A DNA stretch of 12,301 bases from JANNVZ01 sp031418455 (lineage in GTDB: Bacteria; Bacteroidota; Bacteroidia; Flavobacteriales_D; Sanyastnellaceae). The stretch lies in the NCBI GenBank assembly GCA_031418455.1, contig JANOXJ010000073.1:1-12301 (forward strand), written 5' to 3'. This document shows positions 5,691-12,301 of the stretch, piece after piece; position 1 is the first letter of the stretch, and every line of letters starts with the position of its first letter. Made by a program: the position numbers and the translations under genes. The notes under the pieces are model-generated. The model worked only from the letters and a program-made list of their open reading frames with translations. It was not told the DNA's origin and ran no database searches.

Positions 5691-7226
5691 TTTCTGCGCA
5701 CCCACTCTCCCCCCACCAAAATCCACCTCCACTAAATACAACCCAGCCACACCAAACTCCTTAACAGAAAGGCTTTTGTTTAAGGTATGATTAGACATTT
5801 GTTCTTTGTAAACTATTCTGCCTGTAATATCTCGTATGGTGATACTTTCAAATTCTTGAGTGCTTGAAATGTTTACTACGTTATTCGCAGGGTTAGGAGC
5901 AATTTGGAATTTCGAATTTGAAATTTGTAATTCAGAAATACCTACTGGACAGCCGTTGAATAACTCATCACCACAGGCATCGGTTTTTACAACCCACGAG
6001 TTGTAGTAGTTCTGACCTAACACACCAAAGTTGCCGACAAATGCAAGACCACCATCACTTGTTATTTCTAAGTCCCATACTTCCGGAGTGTGATAGTCTA
6101 TGGGGGGCAGGTAGGTGTTGTACCAAAGTTCATTGCCTGCCGCATCTATTTTCAGCATATAGGCTTCACCATAAAATTCACCACCATCATCACCACCATA
6201 GCCCAGTATTACAAAACCACCATCGGGCGTTTGTTCAAAATCTGTTAAGTTGCCCCAAAAATGCTCATGCTCATACATAGTAAAATCTGATACTGTTATA
6301 GATGAAGCATTCAGTATTCCCACTCTTGGCTTATGATGCACAAAGTCTTCGCCTTGTGGCGCAGTGCCTGTAGCATGTTGGTAAGCAAACATAAAAGTAT
6401 CAGGTGCTATCTGCACTGCCCACGGCAGCCAGTCGTTTTGGGTGCTGTTGCCCCAACTGATGTGGTCTATGAAATTGCCTTCGGGGCTGAGCCGAAGGGC
6501 GAACGGTTGATAGGTAGGGTACCAAGCCCCCAATAGCAATAGGTCCCCATTGGATAACTCAAACAGGTCACATATTCTTACAAAGGGTTGATTAAGTTGG
6601 AAAAGCAGATCATTTGTAAAATTCAATTCTTTATGCCAGATGAATTGTCCATCGGAACTGAGTTTAGTTAGAATAATGTCATCGAACTCTCCACCGAAAT
6701 CAAAAGTACCGTTAGTATCAAGTGCAGCTGTACCTGCGGTTATGTAATTACCGTCCAATAGATGCCGAACTATAGGATAATCTGTCGCATAACTTGTATC
6801 TACCTGATATTGATCTTCAATGTATACCCATTGCTCCTCAAATTCATCATTGAGCTTATAAACTCTGCCTTGAATTTTCGGATAAGTCAAATCGGCAAAC
6901 GCACCACTTGAAATATAGCCATCAGTGACTTTTATCATGGCTTCTGCATACTCTGCATAAAATACCAAATCGGCAGGATATTCAAAATTTCTTATTTCCA
7001 AAAGGATCCCATCTGAATTAATAATATGATGCGTTCTCTGAACGCCTTCTACACCATCGGTTGATGCACCATAGGTAACAAGTGTGTCATTCCTTATAAG
7101 TAAGTTGATAGAAATACCACCACCTGACTCTGGATTTTCTGGCGCTATATCCAAATTAAAATAAGTGTATTGCCCATGAATAGTCATGGGCAATACACAA
7201 ATTAATAGAATGAATATGAATCTCAT
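5676..7226 (-). CDS. Secreted protein with type IX secretion C-terminal sorting domain
   Basis: This 516-residue product has a signal peptide (MRFIFILLICVLPMTIHGQ, 1-19). Its large middle region has repeated blades of the type T-x-DGG-(hydrophobic) followed by K-x-D-A-x-G-x-E, for example TPDGGFVILGYGG at 333-345, MLKIDAAGNELWYNTY at 357-372, TSDGGLAFVGNFG at 389-401 and WVVKTDACGDELF at 411-423. These suggest a beta-propeller-like fold common in Bacteroidota surface proteins. The C-terminal sorting domain is at about 438-516, with IAPNPANNVVNIS (442-454), IRDITGRIVYKE (464-475), GLYLVEV (495-501) and terminal QKLVV. Such proteins cross the outer membrane through T9SS and are attached to the surface or released. 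Its ATG overlaps the upstream stop as ATGA (7226-7223), implying translational coupling. Specific function is unknown. Confidence 0.9.
   Translation of the reverse strand: MRFIFILLICVLPMTIHGQYTYFNLDIAPENPESGGGISINLLIRNDTLVTYGASTDGVEGVQRTHHIINSDGILLEIRNFEYPADLVFYAEYAEAMIKVTDGYISSGAFADLTYPKIQGRVYKLNDEFEEQWVYIEDQYQVDTSYATDYPIVRHLLDGNYITAGTAALDTNGTFDFGGEFDDIILTKLSSDGQFIWHKELNFTNDLLFQLNQPFVRICDLFELSNGDLLLLGAWYPTYQPFALRLSPEGNFIDHISWGNSTQNDWLPWAVQIAPDTFMFAYQHATGTAPQGEDFVHHKPRVGILNASSITVSDFTMYEHEHFWGNLTDFEQTPDGGFVILGYGGDDGGEFYGEAYMLKIDAAGNELWYNTYLPPIDYHTPEVWDLEITSDGGLAFVGNFGVLGQNYYNSWVVKTDACGDELFNGCPVGISELQISNSKFQIAPNPANNVVNISSTQEFESITIRDITGRIVYKEQMSNHTLNKSLSVKEFGVAGLYLVEVDFGGGRVGAQKLVVE
5901..5934. 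repeat. A/T-rich palindromic repeat inside the T9SS protein linker
   Basis: The stretch is made of overlapping AATTT / GAAATT units: AATTTGGAATTT, CGAATTTG, AAATTTG, TAATTC. On the coding strand it supplies the linker just before the sorting domain (residues about 432-442, ELQISNSKFQI). It is nearly self-complementary, with TTCGAA at its centre. It looks like a small repeat that has been tolerated in a flexible linker. This is inference from composition and position; comparison with other copies in the genome would decide it. Confidence 0.4.
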
Positions 7227-7684
7227 TTCTTTACAATGGGTTGGTGATGTAATGTATTACCTTCTTTATCCGATAGACGTAAATTATAAAATCCGGTACT
7301 CAATTTTGATAATATAACCGCATGCTGAAATGCTAGGTCTGTAACATTCTCAGACAGAACCATTTTGCCAAGTGCGTCATAAACAGCAATATGTGATATA
7401 CCAGCATGTATTGTTTCTATTATCAATATGTTTTCAGCGGGGTTAGGATATACTTGAAACAAAGTCGTTTCTATTTGGCTGCCATTCACTCTTTCTGCTT
7501 CTACGACCCACTCATCGTCTACTATGGGCTCTTGGTATTCAAATGCACCAAAGTTGATGAGTAGGTCCAGTGCGGACTTAGTAGCACTCCATTTTATGTG
7601 TCGTTCCAAATCAATGGCTGAACAAGCCATTGTAAAGGATAAAGAAAACTTATTAGAACTAAATTTGAGAGATGTGTTAACCAT
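7223..7684 (-). CDS. Short protein ending in a T9SS C-terminal sorting domain; possibly a 5'-truncated gene
   Basis: From the ATG at 7684 the product is 153 residues. Residues about 72-153 form a type IX secretion sorting domain: FQVYPNPAENILIIE (76-90), HIAVYDALGKMVLSENV (98-114), LSTGFYNLRLSDKEG (128-142) and terminal QPIVKK. Residues 1-70 (with SATKSALDLLINFGAFEY at 33-50) resemble the stretch just before the sorting domain in some large Bacteroidota cell-surface proteins, and no clear signal peptide is visible. A sorting domain without an export signal cannot work, so this may be the remnant of a longer gene, or the start may be wrong; a TTG at 7702 would add six residues and does not help. 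The stop overlaps the next ATG (ATGA). Upstream DNA has stops in all frames. Confidence 0.6.
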   Translation of the reverse strand: MVNTSLKFSSNKFSLSFTMACSAIDLERHIKWSATKSALDLLINFGAFEYQEPIVDDEWVVEAERVNGSQIETTLFQVYPNPAENILIIETIHAGISHIAVYDALGKMVLSENVTDLAFQHAVILSKLSTGFYNLRLSDKEGNTLHHQPIVKK

Positions 7685-7970
7685 TTTTACAGGATGAATC
7701 AAGGTTTAGCGTTTATTCAATTGAAACATCTCCATTTAGCAAATTTGCTTTTAGATGCACACAAATGAAAACATAAATATATCATTCACCAAATTAATAA
7801 CAGCATACTAGACTATTAAATTTTTTCATTATTGCTTCATTGCATTGCACCAAAATGTTGATTTTATATTTCTGGATTATCCTCACTTTTGGATATAGTT
7901 CAGATTGTTCCACTCCTATACCGCATAATGTGGGTTTAACTAACTATCATTGCCGATAGAATTTACAGCA

Positions 7971-8501
7971 ATGAATCTAGAAGAAAAAATAAAATCAGTT
8001 ATAATAGATGTACATGATTTCCCTAAGCCGGGTATTGTTTATAAAGACATTACACCCATATTTCAAAACCCTACTCTGGGCAACGAAATACTGGACGAGC
8101 TGGTAAAAAACTACAGTGCCCAAAAACCCGATGCCGTGCTGGGTTTGGAGAGCAGAGGTTTTCTTTTTGGAATGCCGCTGGCCTTGCGCCTCAATGTGCC
8201 TTTTATACTCATACGCAAGCTGAACAAATTGCCGCGTGCACGCTACAGCGTGGCTTACCAGTTGGAATATGGCAACAACATAATAGAAATGCATAAAGAC
8301 GCCCTTAAGCCCGGCCAAAACGTGCTTATACACGATGATGTGCTGGCCACAGGCGGCACTGCCTGCGCAGCAGCACAGCTGGTGCAACAGGCGTCATGCA
8401 CTGTGGCAGGCTTCTCCTTTCTTACCGAAATTACTTTTTTAAATGGCAGAGAAAAGCTAATGCCATATAGCAAAGACATAATTACATTCGCCAACTTCTA
8501 A
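7971..8501 (+). CDS. apt: Adenine phosphoribosyltransferase
   Basis: The enzyme converts adenine and phosphoribosyl pyrophosphate to AMP and pyrophosphate, in purine salvage in the cytoplasm. The 176-residue length is typical. Family marks are FPKPGIVYKDITPIF (17-31), LGLESRGFLFG (57-67), the loop region RKLNKLP followed by LEYGNNIIEMH (82-108) and the PRPP-binding motif VLIHDDVLATGGTA (118-131) with D122 and D123. The ATG at 7971 gives MNLEEKIKSVI, a normal start; an in-frame TTG at 7950 is less likely. The flexible-loop stretch RARYSVAYQ departs a little from the common K-L-P-x-E-T pattern, but the catalytic site looks intact. The 286 bases upstream (7685-7970) are A/T-rich, hold no supported gene, and should carry promoters for apt and the divergent T9SS pair. 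Confidence 0.96.
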   Translation: MNLEEKIKSVIIDVHDFPKPGIVYKDITPIFQNPTLGNEILDELVKNYSAQKPDAVLGLESRGFLFGMPLALRLNVPFILIRKLNKLPRARYSVAYQLEYGNNIIEMHKDALKPGQNVLIHDDVLATGGTACAAAQLVQQASCTVAGFSFLTEITFLNGREKLMPYSKDIITFANF

Positions 8502-8645
8502 GCCCAAGGTTTAGATTTATTTTATTACTGCTTTTATTTAATTTGCCAAGTGCATTTTTTATGGACAATGAATTCCACAACGCACAAAGCGAACCAATAA
8601 AAGCCACAGCTGTTATAATCCTCTAAAAGACATACAAACAAAGCA

Positions 8646-9785
8646 ATGAACTTTGAATTAACCGAGAGTCAGAAAATGATAGCGCAAGTAGTGCGCGATT
8701 TTGCAGAAAAAGAAATACGTCCAAACGTGATGATTTGGGACGAGTCGCAAGAATTTCCGAAAGAACTATTTACCAAAATGGGTCAGCTTGGCCTTATGGG
8801 TGTGTTGGTACCCGAGGCCTATGGTGGCGCAGGTCTTAGCTATTTCGAATACATAACGGTGATAGAAGAAATATCGAAAGTGTGTGGTTCTATTGGTCTT
8901 AGCACCGCAGCGCACAATTCGCTTTGCACTAACCATATATTAGAATTTGGCAACGAGGAACAAAAACAAAAATACTTACCCAAGCTCGCTACCGGTGAGT
9001 GGATAGGTGCTTGGGGCCTTACTGAGGCGGGCACAGGCAGCGATGCTATGCGCATGAAGTGTGTGGCCAAAAAAGATGGCGATTACTATGTGATAGATGG
9101 CACCAAAAACTGGATAACACACGGCATAAGTGGCGAGGTGGCAGTAGTACTGGCCCGCACAGGCGAATTGCTTGACACTAAAGGCATATCGGCCTTTGTT
9201 GTAGAGCGTGGCACACCGGGATTTAGCGGTGGCAAAAAAGAAAACAAATTAGGCATGCGCGCTTCTGAAACTGCTGAAATGATTTTTGATAATTGCCGTA
9301 TTCACAAAAGCCAAATGCTTGGCGAAGAAGGCAAGGGTTTTCAGCAAGCTATGAAAATACTTGACGGTGGCCGCATAAGCATAGGCACACTTGCTCTCGG
9401 CATAGCCAAAGGCGCTATGGAAGCCGCAGTAAAGTATTCAAAAGAACGCGAACAATTTGGCAAACCAATATCGCAGTTTCAAGCCATTAGTTTCAAACTG
9501 GCAGATATGGCTACAGAAATAGAAGCTGCTGAAATGTTGCTGTATCAAGCAGCCGATTTGAAAAACAGAAAAAAACCAATGACCAAAGAGTCGGCCATGG
9601 CTAAGTACTATGCATCAGAAGTAAGCGTGCGCGTAAGCACAGAGGCCGTGCAGGTATTTGGTGGTTATGGTTATACAAAAGATTTTCCGGTAGAAAAATT
9701 TTACCGCGACTCTAAACTTTGCACCATAGGCGAGGGCACATCTGAAATTCAGAAGTTGGTTATTTCAAGAGAAATTTTGAAGTAA
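8646..9785 (+). CDS. Acyl-CoA dehydrogenase (short/medium-chain type)
   Basis: This 379-residue flavoprotein catalyses the first step of beta-oxidation, introducing a trans-2 double bond into acyl-CoA and passing electrons to electron-transfer flavoprotein. The length is typical. Visible signatures are GAWGLTEAGTGSD (121-133), the flavin-binding region YVIDGTKNWITHG (148-160), REQFGKPISQFQ (268-279) and QVFGGYGYTKDFPVEKFYRD (336-355). The likely catalytic base is E363 in IGEGTSEIQ (361-369), by alignment with the YEGT glutamate of medium-chain enzymes. Chain-length preference cannot be read from the sequence; the overall pattern is nearest to butyryl-CoA-type enzymes of anaerobe and Bacteroidota genomes. 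It is 144 bases after apt and faces a repeat-rich gap that probably also ends its transcript. Confidence 0.95.
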   Translation: MNFELTESQKMIAQVVRDFAEKEIRPNVMIWDESQEFPKELFTKMGQLGLMGVLVPEAYGGAGLSYFEYITVIEEISKVCGSIGLSTAAHNSLCTNHILEFGNEEQKQKYLPKLATGEWIGAWGLTEAGTGSDAMRMKCVAKKDGDYYVIDGTKNWITHGISGEVAVVLARTGELLDTKGISAFVVERGTPGFSGGKKENKLGMRASETAEMIFDNCRIHKSQMLGEEGKGFQQAMKILDGGRISIGTLALGIAKGAMEAAVKYSKEREQFGKPISQFQAISFKLADMATEIEAAEMLLYQAADLKNRKKPMTKESAMAKYYASEVSVRVSTEAVQVFGGYGYTKDFPVEKFYRDSKLCTIGEGTSEIQKLVISREILK

Positions 9786-9821
9786 CAATCATCCTATTCT
9801 GGAATCCTTTTTTTCTTTACT

Positions 9822-9886
9822 AACCATGGAGAACACAAAGAGCATGGAGAAAAGACTATGTGGGCTCTGTGTTCTATGTGGTTTAA
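9822..9886. repeat. Palindromic element built from 9-bp units (copy 2)
   Basis: The left arm is AACC followed by three 9-bp units: CATGGAGAA (9825-9833), CACAAAGAG (9834-9842), CATGGAGAA (9843-9851). The right arm holds three units in the opposite sense: CTATGTGGG (9856-9864), CTCTGTGTT (9865-9873), CTATGTGGT (9874-9882), ending GGTTT and an A-run. Outer AACCA and TGGTT pair, and GAACACA pairs with TGTGTTC. The two arms have diverged from each other but keep the 9-bp phase. It lies between convergent genes, so it could act as a transcription terminator, but that is only an inference. Confidence 0.75.
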
Positions 9887-9894
9887 AAAAAACT

Positions 9895-10047
9895 TAACCA
9901 CGGAGAGCATGGAGAGCATTTAGTGTCCCATCCCTTTCCCTTCTCCCGCAGGGAGCAAAATGTGGCGGGAAGGGGAATTTGGATGGTTGGGATTTAGTCA
10001 TGGAGAAAACTCTATGTGGGCTATGTGTTCTGTGTGGTCTATGTGGC
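9895..10047. repeat. Palindromic 9-bp-unit element (copy 3), split by a GC-rich insert
   Basis: The left part is TTAACCACGGAGAG with units CACGGAGAG (9899-9907) and CATGGAGAG (9908-9916). It is interrupted by the insert described at 9919-9998. It continues with CATGGAGAA (9999-10007) and then four perfectly phased opposite-sense units, CTATGTGGG (10012-10020), CTATGTGTT (10021-10029), CTGTGTGGT (10030-10038) and CTATGTGGC (10039-10047). Removing the insert restores a continuous array of three left-arm units facing four right-arm units. The element ends about 10 bases from the stop of the DMT transporter gene. Confidence 0.7.
9919..9998. mobile_element. Small GC-rich insert with inverted ends and a flanking 6-bp direct repeat
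   Basis: TTTAGT occurs at 9919-9924 and again at 9993-9998, flanking a 68-base segment whose composition differs sharply from its surroundings. The segment begins GTCCCATCCCTTTCCC and ends GGATGGTTGGGA, so its ends are imperfect inverted repeats (TCCCATCC against TCCCAACCATCC). The interior pairs CCCTTCTCCCGC with GGCGGGAAGGGG, giving a stem-loop. It has no coding capacity. It resembles a REP-like or miniature non-autonomous element with target duplication, but the 6-bp repeat is short and A/T-rich and could be chance. Confidence 0.45.
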
Positions 10048-10056
10048 CAAAAAAAA

Positions 10057-10929
10057 CTACACCGCAAACGCCAAAATAGAAATGGCTGCTGCTGCCAATG
10101 CTATACCTAGCAGGTTTAGCTTGTTCAGTTTTTCCCTAAAAATAATAACTGCCGCAGCAGCTGTTACAAGCACTACCGCAAGGTTGTTTATGCAGAGCGT
10201 AGTGCTTTCAGCAAAAGCACTTTTGTGGTAAGCTAGTACCAAAAAATAAATGGAACCATAGTTTACCAGTCCTAAAATTATTCCTGCTATGGCATCTTTT
10301 AAACGCAATGCATATACTCCACGTACAGTTTGGAAAGTGAGTATACACACACCGACTAATGCTGCTACACCAACAGAGAGGCAAGTGAATAACTCGCGGT
10401 CGTTGTCGTTAGTAATAGACTGTGGGAAATACGCAAGACCAAAATCTACCAGTGCACTGCCTAATAAAATAATGAGTGGCCAGCCCAAGTCGTGCCATCT
10501 AAACGGATGGCCTTCTATTTTTATGGAAGAAAAAACTACACCTGCCAATGCAAGCAAAAGCGCCAAGCCTTTGAGCCAACTAAATGACTCACCTGCAAAA
10601 ATTACCAGTAGCAATACTGCAAGCGCCAAACTCATTTTAGACGCAAGTGTGGAAACACTAATACCCACGCGCTGCGCAGTAATGGCGGTGAGATAAAATA
10701 CTGAGATAAAAACAAAGCCTAGTGTAAGTCCGCCAATAGTCCACATAGGGAGCGCGCTTGCACTGTACAAAGCGCTTTTTAAATCTGTAACCAAGCACAA
10801 GCCAATAGATGCAGCGGTAATGTAGTTGAACACCAATGCAGGAAAAGTGCGCACATCCAATTTCTCAAATGCTTTAAAGATGAGGTATATGCCCGCGTTG
10901 AAGAGTATGCTGAGTAAAAGAAAAATCAT
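10057..10929 (-). CDS. EamA/DMT-family transporter, translationally coupled to ribD
   Basis: This 290-residue inner-membrane protein has about ten hydrophobic helices in two similar halves, as in the EamA (drug/metabolite transporter) family. The second-half signature is clear: NYGSIYFLVLAYHKSAFAES (223-242), then LAVVLVTAAAAVIIFREKL (250-268) and a terminal helix LLGIALAAAAISILAF (273-288). The first half shows VGISVSTLASKMSLALAVLL (88-107). Its ATG overlaps the ribD stop as ATGA (10929-10926), so translation is probably coupled and expression tied to flavin synthesis. Riboflavin carriers of the RibN type belong to this superfamily, so a flavin or flavin-intermediate substrate is a reasonable guess, not an identification. 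The gene ends beside the repeat-rich gap. Confidence 0.88.
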   Translation of the reverse strand: MIFLLLSILFNAGIYLIFKAFEKLDVRTFPALVFNYITAASIGLCLVTDLKSALYSASALPMWTIGGLTLGFVFISVFYLTAITAQRVGISVSTLASKMSLALAVLLLVIFAGESFSWLKGLALLLALAGVVFSSIKIEGHPFRWHDLGWPLIILLGSALVDFGLAYFPQSITNDNDRELFTCLSVGVAALVGVCILTFQTVRGVYALRLKDAIAGIILGLVNYGSIYFLVLAYHKSAFAESTTLCINNLAVVLVTAAAAVIIFREKLNKLNLLGIALAAAAISILAFAV

Positions 10930-12005
10930 GTATTATAAAATATATTTACTTCATCCTGGTCAGATGAAAATTGTTTTGCGCTAGTACTATTTAACGGAGG
11001 CGAAAGTAATCCATCGTGCAGCATTGCCTTGCCTGTCAGCACCCGCGCTTCGTCCCACAGATTATTTTTAATAAACTCATTCAAGGTATACGCTCCACCT
11101 TCTACCAATACCGATTGAATATTTTCTTCATACAATTTTTCCATAATACTTGATAGAAAATGTTCCTCGATGATTGGAAAAAATCTTAATGCATCATTTA
11201 ACTTTTTAAGCTCATTCACTTTTGATTGGAACAAATCATTATAGCCATAAAAAATAAAAGTAGGTGCATCATTAAGAAGAACTTTTGAATCTAAAGGAAA
11301 ATCTAACTTAGGCGATATAATTATTCTAACAGGGTTTTTGCCTTGCACCAAACGAACAGTAAGCGATGGATTGTCGTTTACAACCGTTGTATCTCCTACA
11401 AGCACTGCTTGCTCTTGTGCACGCCACAAGTGCACTAATTGCTGTGTGGCAGGCGTTGTAATCCAGTTTACAGCGCGCTCATTATCGCTGCGCTTTTTGT
11501 CCATAAACCCATCGGCAGATTGTGCCCATTTTAAAATTATATAAGGCCTCTTTTTTTGATGCCATATATAAAATCTTCTATTTAGGTGTCTACATTCTTT
11601 TTCTAAAATTGGCGACATAACTTCTATACCTGCCTGTTGCAAAATGGCCACCCCCTGGCCTGCTACCAAGGGGTTTACATCTAAACTACCTATTACTACA
11701 CGTTTTATTTTTTTGGAAACTATCAGGTTGGCACAAGGTGGTGTTTTCCCATAATGCGCGCATGGTTCCAGATTTACATACAAAGTACAATCGCTTAGTA
11801 TGTCTTGGTTGGCCACACTATTTATAGCATTTACTTCGGCATGTGCGCCACCATATGCTATATGATACCCCTCGCCCACTATTACATTTTGGTGCACTAT
11901 AACACACCCTACCATGGGGTTAGGCGCCACCGCGCCCAAGCCTGCTTTGGCTAGTTGCAAACAGCGTTGCATAAAGTGTTCGTGATTCAAAAATATTGGC
12001 TCCAT
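10926..12005 (-). CDS. ribD: Bifunctional riboflavin biosynthesis deaminase/reductase
   Basis: The protein carries out two steps of riboflavin synthesis in the cytoplasm: zinc-dependent deamination of the diaminopyrimidine formed from GTP, then NADPH-dependent reduction of its ribosyl chain. The 359-residue length fits a full two-domain RibD. In the deaminase domain, APNPMVGCVIV (27-37), the zinc/catalytic motif H55-A56-E57 and the PC...PPC pair C82 and C91 are intact. The reductase domain runs from about 153 to 359, with KWAQSADG (159-166), VGDTTVVNDNPSLTVR (203-218) and VLVEGGAYTLNEF (299-311). The ATG at 12005 is followed by a normal N-terminus (FMQRCLQLAKAGLG). No FMN riboswitch was seen in the 69 bases upstream. 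The next gene on this strand overlaps by 4 bp. Confidence 0.96.
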   Translation of the reverse strand: MEPIFLNHEHFMQRCLQLAKAGLGAVAPNPMVGCVIVHQNVIVGEGYHIAYGGAHAEVNAINSVANQDILSDCTLYVNLEPCAHYGKTPPCANLIVSKKIKRVVIGSLDVNPLVAGQGVAILQQAGIEVMSPILEKECRHLNRRFYIWHQKKRPYIILKWAQSADGFMDKKRSDNERAVNWITTPATQQLVHLWRAQEQAVLVGDTTVVNDNPSLTVRLVQGKNPVRIIISPKLDFPLDSKVLLNDAPTFIFYGYNDLFQSKVNELKKLNDALRFFPIIEEHFLSSIMEKLYEENIQSVLVEGGAYTLNEFIKNNLWDEARVLTGKAMLHDGLLSPPLNSTSAKQFSSDQDEVNIFYNT

Positions 12006-12046
12006 TTTCAGCTTGCAATATGCTCAATAACTACCTTAATTGCTGC

Positions 12047-12062
12047 CATGCATTTTTGCATG
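12047..12062. promoter_or_regulatory. Perfect palindrome in the ribD / TSUP divergent promoter region
   Basis: CATGCA-TTTT-TGCATG is a perfect 6-bp inverted repeat with a 4-base spacer, in the 69-base gap between two divergent start codons (ribD at 12005, permease at 12075). It could be an operator bound by a dimeric regulator, a small hairpin in either leader, or chance in A/T-rich DNA. No partner regulator gene is visible. Confidence 0.35.
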
Positions 12063-12074
12063 TAATAAACATTT

Positions 12075-12301
12075 ATGTCGGCCCCTATTATTTTCTTTTT
12101 CCTTATAGCACTTGTTTACAGCAGTGCCGGATTTGGCGGTGGCAGCATGTATTTAGCAATATTGTCGGGCAGTAGTTTAGGCCAAAACTTTATTCGCTTC
12201 ACAGCATTATTGTGCAATGGGTTGGTAACCGCTACCAGCACTGTTCGCTTTTTAAGAAGCGGATTGCTTGCCATAAAACCTACTGCGCAATTGCTTGCAT
12301 T
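12075..12301 (+). CDS. TauE/SafE (TSUP) family permease, N-terminal part (runs off right edge)
   Basis: From the ATG at 12075 there are 75 complete codons without a stop. The first helix (MSAPIIFFFLIALVYSSAGF) leads into a glycine-rich turn, GFGGGSMYLAILSG, matching the family's helix-break motif at the start of each half. A second hydrophobic stretch follows at about residues 41-55 (RFTALLCNGLVTATS). TSUP proteins are inner-membrane carriers linked to export or import of sulfite, sulfonates and other organic acids; the substrate cannot be told here. It is divergent from ribD and shares a 69-base promoter region with it. The remaining helices are beyond the window. Confidence 0.8.
   Translation, partial: MSAPIIFFFLIALVYSSAGFGGGSMYLAILSGSSLGQNFIRFTALLCNGLVTATSTVRFLRSGLLAIKPTAQLLA

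Noticed and set aside
6041..6280. Histidine-rich open frame (run of His) that could look like a metal-binding peptide
   Set aside because: It is the antisense reading of the GGDDGG and DGG repeats of the T9SS protein gene; the His run comes from complementary ggtggtgat codons.
7950..7970. TTG start for apt
   Set aside because: ATG at 7971 gives the normal family length and N-terminus; the seven extra residues have no support.
9822..10047. Possible CRISPR array or VNTR
   Set aside because: The 9-bp units are contiguous with no spacers, are far too short for CRISPR repeats, and are arranged as opposed arms; no cas genes are present.
10289..10696. 135-residue plus-strand open frame opposite the DMT transporter gene
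   Set aside because: Antisense to a well-supported membrane protein gene, without motifs; a shadow frame.
12006..12074. FMN riboswitch upstream of ribD
   Set aside because: The gap is only 69 bases and lacks the conserved multi-helix RFN element; nothing resembling it was seen on the minus strand.

Overview
The window looks like chromosomal DNA from a member of the Bacteroidota. The reasons are two proteins with type IX secretion (Por) C-terminal sorting domains, a TonB-dependent receptor with a carboxypeptidase-regulatory-like N-terminal domain, a SprB-type repeat domain, a Bacteroidota-style DnaX, no obvious Shine-Dalgarno sequences, and A/T-rich intergenic DNA. A Chitinophagales/Sphingobacteriales-like lineage is plausible but cannot be fixed from this sequence. 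No phage, plasmid, CRISPR, defence island, tRNA or rRNA was recognised. Most genes are housekeeping.

Layout. Positions 1-2393 (minus strand) hold dnaX followed by the 5' part of a TonB-dependent receptor gene that runs off the left edge. A 520-base divergent gap (2394-2913) carries a palindromic 9-bp-unit repeat and a strong hairpin. On the plus strand, 2914-5672 encodes an AGCS-type sodium/amino-acid symporter with an unusual secreted SprB-like N-terminal domain, then a membrane-anchored helix-hairpin-helix protein. That pair meets a convergent two-gene minus-strand unit (5676-7684) encoding T9SS-sorted proteins, and an inverted repeat formed by the two coding ends probably acts as a shared terminator. 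Next on the plus strand are apt (adenine salvage) and an acyl-CoA dehydrogenase gene. A 271-base gap (9786-10056) is almost entirely repeats. The minus-strand pair ribD and an EamA/DMT transporter gene overlap by 4 bp. Divergent from ribD, a TauE/SafE (TSUP) permease gene runs off the right edge.

Most notable observations. (1) dnaX has a run of ten A residues exactly at the end of domain III, followed by a small hairpin, with stop codons close by in both alternative frames. This is the arrangement expected for making a short gamma-type clamp-loader subunit by slippage. (2) A family of palindromic intergenic elements is built from 9-bp units close to CAYGGAGAR, whose arms differ by whole units. 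(3) A roughly 68-bp GC-rich, inverted-repeat-ended insert flanked by a 6-bp direct repeat sits inside one of these elements. (4) A SprB-like domain is fused to a symporter. (5) DnaX lacks the usual cysteine zinc module. No complete new multi-gene system was found.
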